Positions 1 through 7,366 of a DNA stretch of 25,054 nt are shown piece by piece. The notes beneath the pieces were generated by a model. That model was not told the origin of the DNA and did not search any database. It saw nothing but the letters and a program-made list of their open reading frames with translations. Each line of letters begins with the position of its first letter. Position 1 is the stretch's first letter. Source of the DNA: DAOOVD01 sp035369845 (lineage in GTDB: Bacteria > Bacillota > Desulfotomaculia > Desulfotomaculales > Pelotomaculaceae); contig DAOOVD010000035.1 of the NCBI GenBank assembly GCA_035369845.1, forward strand, positions 1 to 25,054, in the 5' to 3' direction. Position numbers and translations under genes: made by a program.

Positions 1-55
1 GAGCACCTGACTTTTAATCAGGGTGTCGGTGGTTCGAGTCCACCATGGCTCACCA
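1..55 (+). tRNA. tRNA-Lys (anticodon TTT), 5' part outside the window
   Basis: The visible part starts in the 3' strand of the D stem (GAGC, 1-4). The anticodon stem CCTGA/TCAGG encloses a seven-base loop CTTTTAA whose central triplet TTT (13-15) reads Lys codons. The T arm GGTGG-TTCGAGT-CCACC spans 28-44. The 3' acceptor strand ATGGCTC is followed by discriminator A52 and an encoded CCA (53-55). The 5' acceptor strand and most of the D arm lie before base 1. Confidence 0.95.
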
Positions 56-60
56 TTGAA

Positions 61-99
61 AAGGCTGGAAACCCTCAAGGCTCCAGCCCTTTTATTTTT
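61..99 (+). terminator. Rho-independent terminator of the tRNA-Lys unit
   Basis: GGCTGGA (63-69) pairs with TCCAGCC (82-88) and is followed directly by a T-rich tract CTTTTATTTTT. It lies six bases after the tRNA CCA end, so it most likely ends that transcript. Confidence 0.8.
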
Positions 100-205
100 G
101 TTACGGGGTTTGCGCCGTAAAACCCGGTCCCCTATCTTGACGCTTTGAGTTTTCTATGCTAAATTAATTTCACAACTTGCAGCGTGCCCGGCAAACCGTA
201 AACAT

Positions 206-291
206 GCGGGCGTGGCGGAACGGCAGACGCGCTGGACTTAGGATCCAGTGGGGTTAAACCCGTGGAGGTTCAAGTCCTCTCGCCCGCACCA
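206..291 (+). tRNA. tRNA-Leu (anticodon TAG)
   Basis: Complete class II tRNA of 86 nt. Acceptor strands GCGGGCG (206-212) and CGCCCGC (281-287) pair fully, discriminator A288, encoded CCA 289-291. The anticodon stem CTGGA/TCCAG encloses loop CTTAGGA, giving anticodon TAG. A long variable arm (TGGGGTTAAACCCGT region) separates it from the T arm GGAGG-TTCAAGT-CCTCT, as expected for Leu. It lies about 150 nt after tRNA-Lys but is separated from it by a terminator. Confidence 0.97.
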
Positions 292-302
292 GGAAAATCA
301 AG

Positions 303-331
303 GCCTCCGGCAAACCGGAGGCTCTTTGTTT
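303..331 (+). terminator. Rho-independent terminator of tRNA-Leu
   Basis: Perfect 8-bp stem GCCTCCGG (303-310) / CCGGAGGC (315-322) with a CAAA tetraloop, followed by TCTTTGTTT. Placed 11 nt after the tRNA-Leu CCA end. Confidence 0.85.
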
Positions 332-427
332 AGTGATTCATCCAACATTTTATCCAACATTTTATTTTTGTTCTTCTGATTCCTTCTATAATATTTATAT
401 CAGTGCATCATCGTTAAAACCAAAAAC

Positions 428-446
428 CCCCGGGCCACACCCGGGG
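428..446. repeat. GC-rich hairpin
   Basis: CCCCGGG (428-434) and CCCGGGG (440-446) form a 7-bp stem with a CCACA loop. A loosely T-rich stretch (TTTGTTTCTCTT) follows on the plus strand, so it could be a second, weak terminator. No gene ends immediately before it. Confidence 0.4.
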
Positions 447-623
447 CGATTTGTTTCTCTTATCATGATTTGTGCAATGATAATCAGGATTTACTTTTGC
501 CTCTCTGTAATGCCCTCTACATGTATATGTCACGCCAGGAGGGATATTGCCCAAAAGGTTATTAACTATAAAGCTATGATTTTACCAATTTAATCCTTGT
601 TGGAATATTTTATCATATATTTT

Positions 624-767
624 TGTCGAATTAGCTCACTATTTCTCGATTATTAGAAATTTGTCGCACACGCTGATTGTCCGTCAATGCTTTCTTTAAG
701 TCAATGGGCCAGCGGCAACGAAAAATTCGTATTCCTGCTAATATCCTGCCTGTCGAATCATGTCGCA
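624..767 (+). promoter_or_regulatory. Cluster of four Spo0A-box-like sites
   Basis: TGTCGAA occurs at 624-630 and 751-757, and TGTCGCA at 662-668 and 761-767. TGTCGAA is the known core of the Spo0A binding box (0A box); the TGTCGCA copies differ by one base. The last two copies are exactly 10 bp apart in direct orientation, so they lie on one face of the helix, as in tandem 0A boxes. They sit about 95-240 bp before the kinase start, which suggests Spo0A control of that gene. No binding is shown. Confidence 0.45.
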
Positions 768-861
768 ATAAAATTGCAGGAAAACCGTAGTTTCCACAGA
801 AAAGAAAAAAATTAAATCAATTGCACCAATGAAATGCCAATTTTTCAGGAGGTGCGGACTT

Positions 862-2109
862 ATGAATACCAGCCCAAAAAAAACTCCAAGGGATACTGTT
901 TTTTTAAATAAAATCCCCTGGGGAACCCATGTTTGCGGATTTTACCGGACACAGGATGATTTAATCAATATGTTGATACCGTATTTTAAATTCGGCCTGA
1001 AAAATAACGAGTTTTGCATGTGGATCACTTCAGATCCTATAAATAACAATGAGGCAAAACAGATATTAACGGAATATATTCCAAATATTAATTATTATCT
1101 TGATAAAGGCCAGATGGAATTAATTCCTTATGCAGAATGGTACTTGCGAGACGGCAAATTTGACGGCGCCAATATCTTGAGCTCATGGGTCAAAAAGGTA
1201 AGTGAAGCGCTGGCCAAAGGCTACAAGGGCGTACGCATAAGCGGCAACACGACCTGGCTCAACAAGGAGGACTGGTCGGTGTTTCAATACTATGAATCAA
1301 TAGTTGACAATAGTATTGATTGTTTGAAAATGACGGCAATCTGCACTTATCAAATCAACAACTGCAACGGCTTTGAAATGGTCGACATAATGAAAAATCA
1401 TAAGTATTTCTTTGTAAGCGATGAAAACATATACAGTATTATCAATGATACAGCCAGGCTGGAAAGATTGGACATAATGTCCAAAATGTCGGCAAGCATT
1501 GCTCACGAAATAAGAAATCCAATCACGTCTATCAAAGGATTCCTGCAATTATTGCAACAAAAAAGCGAATATAAAAAACATACTCATTATTTTGATATCA
1601 TGCTCGAAGAAATCGATAGAATCAGCGGCATTATTAACGAATTCCTCTCCTTGGCGCGAAACAGGGAGTCTGATTTTACAAGGGAAAATCTCAACGACAT
1701 TATTAATGCAATTCTTCCTTTAGTCCGGGCAGACGCCATTAAAAACGATAATAACGTAACAACCGAGTTGGGGAATATCCCGGAAATTTCAATGATTTCC
1801 AGGGACATACGGCAGCTGGTCCTTAACCTCATGAGAAACGGCCTGGAAGCAATGCCGGGAGGGGGGAACCTGACTGTTAAAACATATGTTTTGGACGGTA
1901 AAGTTGTTCTGGAAGTGTCAGATGAAGGGACAGGTATCGACCCCGGCATCGCCGAAAAAATCTTTTTGCCGTTTTTTACGACAAAAAATTCCGGCACCGG
2001 CTTGGGCCTGGCGATTTGCAACAACATAGCCGTTCATCACAACGCAATGATAAAATACAAGACAGGTCCCGCAGGCTCAACCTTCTATGTTCAGTTTAAT
2101 CTGAATTAA
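862..2109 (+). CDS. MEDS-domain sensor histidine kinase
   Basis: Orphan histidine kinase of 415 residues. The ATG at 862 is chosen over the in-frame ATG at 829 because AGGAGG (848-853) lies 8 nt before it. The N-terminal part (about residues 10-170; WGTHVCGFY, FCMWITSDP) matches the MEDS sensory domain, known from methanogens and DcmR-type regulators. It is followed by a HisKA helix pair with the H box (SIAHEIRNP; phospho-accepting His215), an N box (LNLMRNGLEAM, Asn326), a G1 box DEGTGID (from residue 354), an F-box-like FFTTK and a G2 box GTGLGLA (from residue 378). No membrane segments are visible, so it is probably cytosolic. No response regulator gene is adjacent. The compact HisKA/HATPase part resembles sporulation kinases, and 0A-box-like sites lie upstream. 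A link to the Spo0A phosphorelay is inference. Confidence 0.9.
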   Translation: MNTSPKKTPRDTVFLNKIPWGTHVCGFYRTQDDLINMLIPYFKFGLKNNEFCMWITSDPINNNEAKQILTEYIPNINYYLDKGQMELIPYAEWYLRDGKFDGANILSSWVKKVSEALAKGYKGVRISGNTTWLNKEDWSVFQYYESIVDNSIDCLKMTAICTYQINNCNGFEMVDIMKNHKYFFVSDENIYSIINDTARLERLDIMSKMSASIAHEIRNPITSIKGFLQLLQQKSEYKKHTHYFDIMLEEIDRISGIINEFLSLARNRESDFTRENLNDIINAILPLVRADAIKNDNNVTTELGNIPEISMISRDIRQLVLNLMRNGLEAMPGGGNLTVKTYVLDGKVVLEVSDEGTGIDPGIAEKIFLPFFTTKNSGTGLGLAICNNIAVHHNAMIKYKTGPAGSTFYVQFNLN

Positions 2110-2147
2110 TCTTTCAGCCGGCTTTTTGTATAGTTTTTGTGATCACA

Positions 2148-3023
2148 TTACGCCTTAATTTTTTGATGTATCGCCCTCTTGCTGAATTTGCCGCCCATTA
2201 CGTCGTGAACCTCTTCAACCGCCAAAAAAGCGTTCCGATCAATTTCCGAAACTATATTTTTAAGCTTGGCAAGCTCCAGTCTGGTAACAACACAGTAAAG
2301 AATTTCTTTATCCTCCCGGGTGTAGCCGCCTTTACCGTAAAGATGGGTAACTGGGCGCCCCAACCTATAAATAATGGAAGTCGATATCTCTTCCGATTTG
2401 TCTGAAATAATCATTGCCGACTTGGACTCCTTTAGACCTTCAACAACAATATCTATAGTTTTGTAGGCAACAAAATAGGTCAATACGGAATACATTGCCC
2501 TGTCCCAGCCGAATACAAGCCCGGCGCCGCTCATTATGAAGATATTGAAAACCATTACAACTTCGCCGACGGAAAAACCAAACCTGGGTCCGTAAATTAA
2601 AGCCAGGATTTCAGTTCCGTCCAGAGAACCGGCGAAACGCAATACCGTACCTACTCCTATCCCCAGCACGATACCGCCGAAAACGCAAGCCAGCAACAAA
2701 TCATCTGTTATATGCTGAACGGGGTGTAAAAATGCAGTAAACAGAGCGAGGGTCGATACCGAGTAAAGCGTTGACATGACGAAGGTGAATCCGATGTAAT
2801 TGTAGGCCAGAAGCAGGAAGGGAACATTTAAGCCGAAAATAAATAATCCAATCGGCAAGTCGGTCAGATAACTGGTTAAAATTGAGATTCCGATAACGCC
2901 GCCATCAATGATCTTGTTGGGAATCAAGAAAAGCTCCAGACCGGCGGCAGCCATAAACGAACCTGCAGATAGAAAAAACCCTCTTTTCAAGACTTTGATT
3001 ATTTTCTTTTTGACTTCCTTCAT
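2148..3023 (-). CDS. YitT family membrane protein (DUF161 + DUF2179)
   Basis: 291 residues. A basic N-terminus is followed by several hydrophobic segments (about residues 15-200) with the glycine-rich motifs of the YitT/DUF161 family (IDGGVIGIS, FAGSLDGTEILAL). The C-terminal soluble part (about residues 215-285; GKGGYTREDKEIL, VTRLELAKLK, VEEVHDVMGG) matches DUF2179, a PII-like fold that in relatives may bind nucleotides. The function is not established; transport has been suggested for the family. The ATG at 3023 has a GAAAGGGG ribosome binding site. It lies 52 nt after the HIT gene on the same strand with no terminator visible between them, so the two may be cotranscribed. Confidence 0.9.
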   Translation of the reverse strand: MKEVKKKIIKVLKRGFFLSAGSFMAAAGLELFLIPNKIIDGGVIGISILTSYLTDLPIGLFIFGLNVPFLLLAYNYIGFTFVMSTLYSVSTLALFTAFLHPVQHITDDLLLACVFGGIVLGIGVGTVLRFAGSLDGTEILALIYGPRFGFSVGEVVMVFNIFIMSGAGLVFGWDRAMYSVLTYFVAYKTIDIVVEGLKESKSAMIISDKSEEISTSIIYRLGRPVTHLYGKGGYTREDKEILYCVVTRLELAKLKNIVSEIDRNAFLAVEEVHDVMGGKFSKRAIHQKIKA

Positions 3024-3075
3024 TCTTATCCCCTTTCCGATAAAATAAAAATCTTACACCTTTATTATATCAGAC

Positions 3076-3567
3076 TTATTCTTTACCATCTATTGCGGCC
3101 AGTGATTTCTTGAGCTTCCGGTAAGTTGCCTCCAGCGACTCCGAGATTACCTTCACATCACCCAAAACCGGCATGAAATTGGTGTCCCCCCCCCATCGCG
3201 GCACCACATGAACGTGAAAATGTCCGGGGACTCCCGCCCCGGCAACCCTGCCGATGTTGGCGCCCACGTTGAAACCCTCCGGATTGAAAGCACGGAGCGC
3301 CCTGATCATCTTTTGAGTCATTTTGAAAAGCTCGGCCGCTTCCCCTTCGGCGAGATCCTCCAGATTCCCGACATGCCTCCTGGGAGCGATCAGGAGATGT
3401 CCGTTGTTGTACGGATAAAGGTTCATCAATACAAACACCCTCTCACCCTTGAGAAGGACCAGATTGGCCTCGTCGCGATCCGATTCCGACTTTTCGCAAA
3501 AAATACACCTGTCCTGCTGTCCGCCCCCGATATAGACAGTGCGCCAGGGCGCCCAGATCTGCTTCAT
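3076..3567 (-). CDS. HIT family nucleotide hydrolase/phosphorylase
   Basis: 163 residues. The histidine triad HFHVHVV (116-122) contains the expected nucleophile His118. CIFC (21-24) near the N-terminus probably binds zinc with later His residues, as in the branch of the family annotated as Ap4A phosphorylase or bis(5'-adenosyl)-triphosphatase. The opening KQIWAPWR and NGHLLIAPRRHV are typical of that branch. The likely role is cleavage of dinucleoside polyphosphates or AMP derivatives in the cytosol; the exact substrate cannot be told from sequence. The ATG at 3567 has a GAGAGGGA-type ribosome binding site. The yitT-like gene follows on the same strand. Confidence 0.9.
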   Translation of the reverse strand: MKQIWAPWRTVYIGGGQQDRCIFCEKSESDRDEANLVLLKGERVFVLMNLYPYNNGHLLIAPRRHVGNLEDLAEGEAAELFKMTQKMIRALRAFNPEGFNVGANIGRVAGAGVPGHFHVHVVPRWGGDTNFMPVLGDVKVISESLEATYRKLKKSLAAIDGKE

Positions 3568-3889
3568 GCTCTTTTTCCCTCTCTCCCGTTATTTTGCCCT
3601 TCCCCGCGGGAAATATCATTTTTTTACATTCGATTGTTTCGTGGTTATTCCTTCCTGTTGAAAATATGGCTTATAATAAAAAAAATATGAAAAACCGTCG
3701 ATAATGCGGTTAATATTGAAAAAATAAAATCCGATATTTTAATTGCAACAAATAAGTTGTTACTTTATAAAATTATGCAAAATTTCGTAAAATTTTAAAT
3801 AGTGAGATTAAATATAAAAGCAGAGGGGGGATTTCGAACAAGATCCCTAATTTTTTAAATAAAAAACTTAAAGGGGGGTATTCTGGAGA
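3568..3889. other. Divergent AT-rich intergenic region between the HIT gene and the chemotaxis gene
   Basis: 322 bp without a gene, very A/T-rich from 3660 on. It contains the sigma-D-like motif at 3711-3737, a short inverted repeat AACCG/CGGTT (about 3693-3711), AACAA-ATAA-GTTGTT (near 3750) and, in the leader, GGGAT (3828-3832) facing ATCCC (3843-3847). No known riboswitch motif was recognised. Confidence 0.5.
3711..3737 (+). promoter_or_regulatory. Possible sigma-D (sigma-28) promoter for the chemotaxis gene
   Basis: TAAT (3711-3714), 15 bp, then TCCGATAT (3730-3737). The known flagellar/chemotaxis sigma-D consensus is TAAA-N15-GCCGATAT, so both boxes match at all but one base each with ideal spacing. 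It lies about 150 bp before the chemotaxis start, and chemoreceptor genes are often sigma-D controlled. In AT-rich DNA a chance match is possible. Confidence 0.4.
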
Positions 3890-5449
3890 ATGACCATACG
3901 TCTGAAGCTGGCACTTATCACTTCGCTCATTCTGATTCTTCTGGTATCGTCAATCGGAGTTTTTGCGGTGAGGTCCATGCACGACCGGCTGATCGAATCG
4001 GTTCAAATCAAGCTGAAATCAGACCTGGGCATGGGTAGGAGCTACATCGAGCAAAGGTATCCGGGCCAATGGTCAATCAAGGACGGGCAGCTTTACAAAG
4101 GCATCGTAAAGATCAACGACAACCATGAAGTTGTGGACGTTATCGGCAATATTACCAGCGACACGGTTACCATCTTTCAGGGAGACAAGCGGGTTGCCAC
4201 CAATGTGAAGACGGCCGACGGACAGAGGGCGGTCGGCACCAAGGCTGCCGAGGAAGTTGCCAGCGCCGTTATCAGCGAGGGAAAAACGTACATCGGCAAG
4301 GCTCAGGTCGTGGGAAGGTGGAATCAGACCGCTTACGAACCCATCAAGGACGGCCAGGGAAAAATCATCGGCATGTTCTATGTCGGTGTTCCCAACGACC
4401 TGTACGATCAGGCGGTAAACAAGTTCGCCTTCAGCATCTTCCTGGTGGGGGCTGCCGGTATTGTTGTGGGTATAATCATTATTTTCCTCGTTCTTAACCA
4501 GTTATTCGGAAAACCCTTCACCAGGTTCATTGATTTCTCGGAAACGATTTCCGAAGGGAACCTGACAAGAGAAATCGATTACAGGTCGCGCGACGAACTG
4601 GGGAAACTGGCCAATTCTTTCAACATTATGGTCAACAACCTGAAAGAACTGATCGGCCTGGTCACCAGGACCTGCGGCAGGGTATCGGATATCGCCAAAG
4701 CGCTGACGGCCCAGGCCGAACAGACTTCCGCCGCGGCCGGTGAAAACGCTTCTACGGTAAATGAAATATCGGCGACGGTCGACAGCGTTGCCGCAAACAT
4801 CAGGGATGTTTCCAGCCAGGCCGACGAGGCAAGCCGGCAGGCGGACAAAGGCCAGCAGAATATAGACACGGTCGTGCAAACCATGCGAGAGATTGAAAAA
4901 TCCGTCGACCATGTTGCCGCGTCGGTAAGTACGCTCAATCAGGCCATAGAAAAAATCGGCCAGTTCGTAGTCACAATAAACGGTATTGCCGATCAAACCA
5001 ACCTGCTGGCGCTCAACGCGGCCATCGAAGCGGCCCGCGCGGGCGACGCCGGCAGGGGTTTTGCCGTAGTTGCGGAAGAAGTGCGGAAACTGGCCGAAAG
5101 CTCAGCCGAATCGGCCAAAGAAATCGGCGTGATCATAAACGAGGTGCAGCAACAGTCCATCCAGGCCGTCAACGATATGGAGGCGGGGAGAGAAAGGGTT
5201 TCTCAAGGCGGCCAGGTGGTACAGGAAGTAAACCGTTCACTTAATGCCATTATCGGGCTTGTGCAGGACTTGAACAAAAAGACCCGGGAGGTGCACAAAG
5301 CCGCGGAACAAATGGCCGGAGCGGTGCACAACGTTGCGGCGACAACGGAGGAACAAACCGCATCAATGGAGGAGGTATCCGCTTCAGCGGCCGAGCTTAA
5401 CACCGCTACCGGGGAGCTTGAAAACCTGCTTGCAAAATTTAAAGTTTAA
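3890..5449 (+). CDS. Methyl-accepting chemotaxis protein with periplasmic-type single Cache domain
   Basis: 519 residues. Membrane segment 1 (about 7-29) is followed by an extracellular ligand domain (about 35-180; SYIEQRYPGQW, YEPIKDGQGKIIGMFYVGVP) that fits the single-Cache sCache_3 type. Membrane segment 2 is at about 182-204. A HAMP linker (about 205-257) and the cytoplasmic signalling domain follow, with the conserved hairpin tip TNLLALNAAIEAARAG near residue 370 and EEVRKLAE after it. It should sense a small extracellular molecule and signal to CheA/CheW, which are not encoded here. The start lies after a G-rich stretch and CTGGAGA; the Shine-Dalgarno spacing is not ideal, but the N-terminal membrane segment supports ATG 3890. 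It ends in front of a strong bidirectional terminator. Confidence 0.95.
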   Translation: MTIRLKLALITSLILILLVSSIGVFAVRSMHDRLIESVQIKLKSDLGMGRSYIEQRYPGQWSIKDGQLYKGIVKINDNHEVVDVIGNITSDTVTIFQGDKRVATNVKTADGQRAVGTKAAEEVASAVISEGKTYIGKAQVVGRWNQTAYEPIKDGQGKIIGMFYVGVPNDLYDQAVNKFAFSIFLVGAAGIVVGIIIIFLVLNQLFGKPFTRFIDFSETISEGNLTREIDYRSRDELGKLANSFNIMVNNLKELIGLVTRTCGRVSDIAKALTAQAEQTSAAAGENASTVNEISATVDSVAANIRDVSSQADEASRQADKGQQNIDTVVQTMREIEKSVDHVAASVSTLNQAIEKIGQFVVTINGIADQTNLLALNAAIEAARAGDAGRGFAVVAEEVRKLAESSAESAKEIGVIINEVQQQSIQAVNDMEAGRERVSQGGQVVQEVNRSLNAIIGLVQDLNKKTREVHKAAEQMAGAVHNVAATTEEQTASMEEVSASAAELNTATGELENLLAKFKV

Positions 5450-5478
5450 CACCGGCAGAAAACTGCGACGCGCGAATA

Positions 5479-5523
5479 AAAATCAGGCCGCCCTCCGTCA
5501 AGCCGGGACGGCCTGATTTTTTC
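5479..5523. terminator. Bidirectional terminator between convergent genes
   Basis: AAATCAGGCCG (5480-5490) pairs with CGGCCTGATTT (5509-5519), with further internal pairing. A T run follows on the plus strand (5517-5522) and an A run precedes it (5476-5482). It can serve both the chemotaxis gene (plus) and the FMN-binding gene (minus). Confidence 0.85.
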
Positions 5524-5530
5524 CGCCATG

Positions 5531-6937
5531 CTAATGGACCGTCAGCACGGGCCTCAGTACGTCCGACTTCTCAAGCTCCGCAAAGAACGCGTCCTGGTTA
5601 TCGGGGGAGACGAAGCCGAGTTCGACATTCAGCGCTTTGGCCATAAACGGATCCAGGGCAACCAGATCGTTCTTGTCGATGTCCCCCAGGGATACTTTGC
5701 CCACCGTCGCCGCTACCAGTTCCATTTCTCGGACACAGGCATTGAGATAATAGAACAGATTCTGCACGGACCTGTCGATGTCCAGGTGATCAGTCATTTT
5801 ACCGGTATATACAACGAGATCGGTCGGAGGCTCAAACGGGACCGCCCTGGTAATCTGATCGCCCAACATGGCCATTACAGCCGCAGTGCCAATGTAAACG
5901 GCGTCGGCTCCCAGAGCCATGGCCTTCAGCATTTGTCCCGGTGTGATCAACCCCCCCGCGGCTATAAGACTGACTTCACCGACCGCTCCTTTTTCGGCCA
6001 AGAACCGTGCCGCCCTGCTCACCGCATAGATGGTCGGCAGACCCACATCATCCTGTAAAGTAGGGGCGCCGCCGTGCGTCCCTCCCTCCGCCCCGTCCAC
6101 GGTGACGAAGTCGCAGTCAGCTTCGAGAGCGATCTGAAGCTCCTTCTCCAGAAAATGAGTGGCGGCGATTTTCAGGCCGACGGGCACTCCAGTTTCCTCT
6201 TTCAACCTTTTGACCAGCCTTATAAAGTCGTCTTTAGTATTTACGCCGTCGAGCCGCGAGTGTATTATCGCGTCCTGGCCCTCCGCCAGTTCAAAAACCT
6301 CCCGGAATTCCCGGCCGATGTTTTTTGCCGACGTGCGCTGGGGCGACGAACCCTGGGCGCCCTGCCCCAGTTGAATTTCGACTGCGTCGAGCCTGGTGTA
6401 CTTGTCCCTGCTGTTAAGCCAGCCTCCGCGGTTGTACTGGCCGATCAGCAGATGGGCGGCTTCGCGTTCCTCCTCCAGCAGTCCCGCCTCCCCCGTATTT
6501 GTTGCCGTCCCCGCGAGGGTGGCCGCTCTGGCAAGCGCTATTTTGGCGCTTTTGCTCAAAGCACCGCCGAAAGACATGCCCGTAATCATGATCGGTATCG
6601 ATATATTGAGCGGCCTCCTTGCTTTCGGGCCTATCCTCACCGAGGTGTTTATGCCCACGTCATCGGGCGTGGGGAAGCGAAAAAGATGCACCGGGTTGAA
6701 CAAAAGCTTTTCCCAGGGAGAAAAGCGGATGTGGCTGCCCAGGGGCCTGGACAACGGAGTTCCCCGGGCAGACCTCATCGCAGTTTCAAGAAGCTCGACG
6801 GGGCTTACCTTTTTAATCACCGGAACCATTTCGTAAAGGTTTTCAGTGTACTGATCCCGTATCATGGTACGGATGGCATCGTCGGCAACTTCATTTATTG
6901 CTCCCCGCAAAATTCTGGCTAATATACCCAAGATCAA
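5531..6937 (-). CDS. FMN-binding glutamate-synthase-like protein (GltB2 domain only)
   Basis: 468 residues. The protein is an FMN/glutamate-synthase TIM barrel: GMSFGGALSKSAK, TNTGEAGLLEEE, QLGQGAQG, DFVTVDGAEGGTHGGAP, AAGGLITPG and GADAVYIGTAA are family landmarks. The glutaminase domain and the C-terminal domain of bacterial GltB are absent. Only two Cys (LEADCD, LNACVR) are present, and the region after YIGTAAV, where glutamate synthases carry the Cys that bind a 3Fe-4S cluster, has none. Classical glutamate synthase activity is therefore unlikely; an FMN oxidoreductase of unknown substrate fits better. The frame opens with TTG 6937, which overlaps the preceding stop as TTGA. A second TTG at 6931 has better spacing (7 nt) from AGGGGG, so the start is uncertain by two codons. 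Translational coupling to the small gene is likely. Confidence 0.85.
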   Translation of the reverse strand: MILGILARILRGAINEVADDAIRTMIRDQYTENLYEMVPVIKKVSPVELLETAMRSARGTPLSRPLGSHIRFSPWEKLLFNPVHLFRFPTPDDVGINTSVRIGPKARRPLNISIPIMITGMSFGGALSKSAKIALARAATLAGTATNTGEAGLLEEEREAAHLLIGQYNRGGWLNSRDKYTRLDAVEIQLGQGAQGSSPQRTSAKNIGREFREVFELAEGQDAIIHSRLDGVNTKDDFIRLVKRLKEETGVPVGLKIAATHFLEKELQIALEADCDFVTVDGAEGGTHGGAPTLQDDVGLPTIYAVSRAARFLAEKGAVGEVSLIAAGGLITPGQMLKAMALGADAVYIGTAAVMAMLGDQITRAVPFEPPTDLVVYTGKMTDHLDIDRSVQNLFYYLNACVREMELVAATVGKVSLGDIDKNDLVALDPFMAKALNVELGFVSPDNQDAFFAELEKSDVLRPVLTVH

Positions 6938-7203
6938 ACCCCCTGATTTCTTACAATTACCTGCTGAATTTCTTCAATCTTCTGGGCCATGGCAATGCAT
7001 ATCTGCTTGATTTCCCCCAACTGCCTGGCGCTGCTCTGCTCGGCCACCGCAATGCTAGTAAGCTTCTCGTCGTCATACTTCGTCAGGTCGTTGTAATGCT
7101 GACGGTCCACCTGGGAGAGACTTCCTGCCACGGTCTGGATCCTGTTCAAATCAGACCGGAAGGCTGAAAGGGTTTGCGAAAAGTCAGCCAAGTTTTCCAA
7201 CAT
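6934..7203 (-). CDS. Small coiled-coil protein of unknown function
   Basis: 89 residues. The ATG at 7203 is preceded by AGGAGG (7209-7214), so the longer frame from 7269 is not used. The protein is almost entirely helical in character: hydrophobic residues recur every 3-4 positions (LADFSQTLSAFRSDL, IKQICIAMAQKIEEIQQV), and there are no membrane segments and no Cys motif. I do not recognise a family. Its stop overlaps the start of the FMN-binding glutamate-synthase-like gene (TTGA), which implies coupled translation and perhaps a stable complex between the two products. That partnership is inference. Confidence 0.75.
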   Translation of the reverse strand: MLENLADFSQTLSAFRSDLNRIQTVAGSLSQVDRQHYNDLTKYDDEKLTSIAVAEQSSARQLGEIKQICIAMAQKIEEIQQVIVRNQGV

Positions 7204-7366
7204 AAAAACCTCCTCATGCTTTTTTTTATGTTTCCCCGAAATCAAACAAAAATCCGTTATTATATGCAATAAAAATAAAAACCCGCCGGGGAGTCTTTGA
7301 AAATACTTTTCCGGGGGCGCAAAAGCAAAAAAGCTTCTTCACACAGTCCTTAACGTATCGATTTGC

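Larger units (their letters stand above)
332..861. other. 530-bp AT-rich intergenic region before the MEDS kinase
   Basis: No convincing gene is seen; an open frame at 333-593 has no ribosome binding site and no recognisable protein character. The region holds a perfect 12-bp tandem duplication (TCCAACATTTTA at 341-352 and 353-364), a hairpin CCCCGGG-CCACA-CCCGGGG (428-446), and four Spo0A-box-like heptamers (624-767, listed separately). No clear sigma-A promoter could be assigned. Confidence 0.6.

Noticed and set aside
333..593. 86-codon frame after tRNA-Leu
   Set aside because: No ribosome binding site, crosses a GC-rich hairpin, and shows no protein-like composition or family.
2110..2147. 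AGCCGGCT followed by TTTTTG as a terminator of the MEDS kinase
   Set aside because: The palindrome has no loop, so it cannot form a stable hairpin by itself; too weak to call.
6074..6922. 282-codon frame antisense to the FMN-binding gene
   Set aside because: Shadow of a well-recognised protein on the other strand; the same holds for long frames at 14986-15855, 22310-23197, 8722-9516 and 16924-17547.
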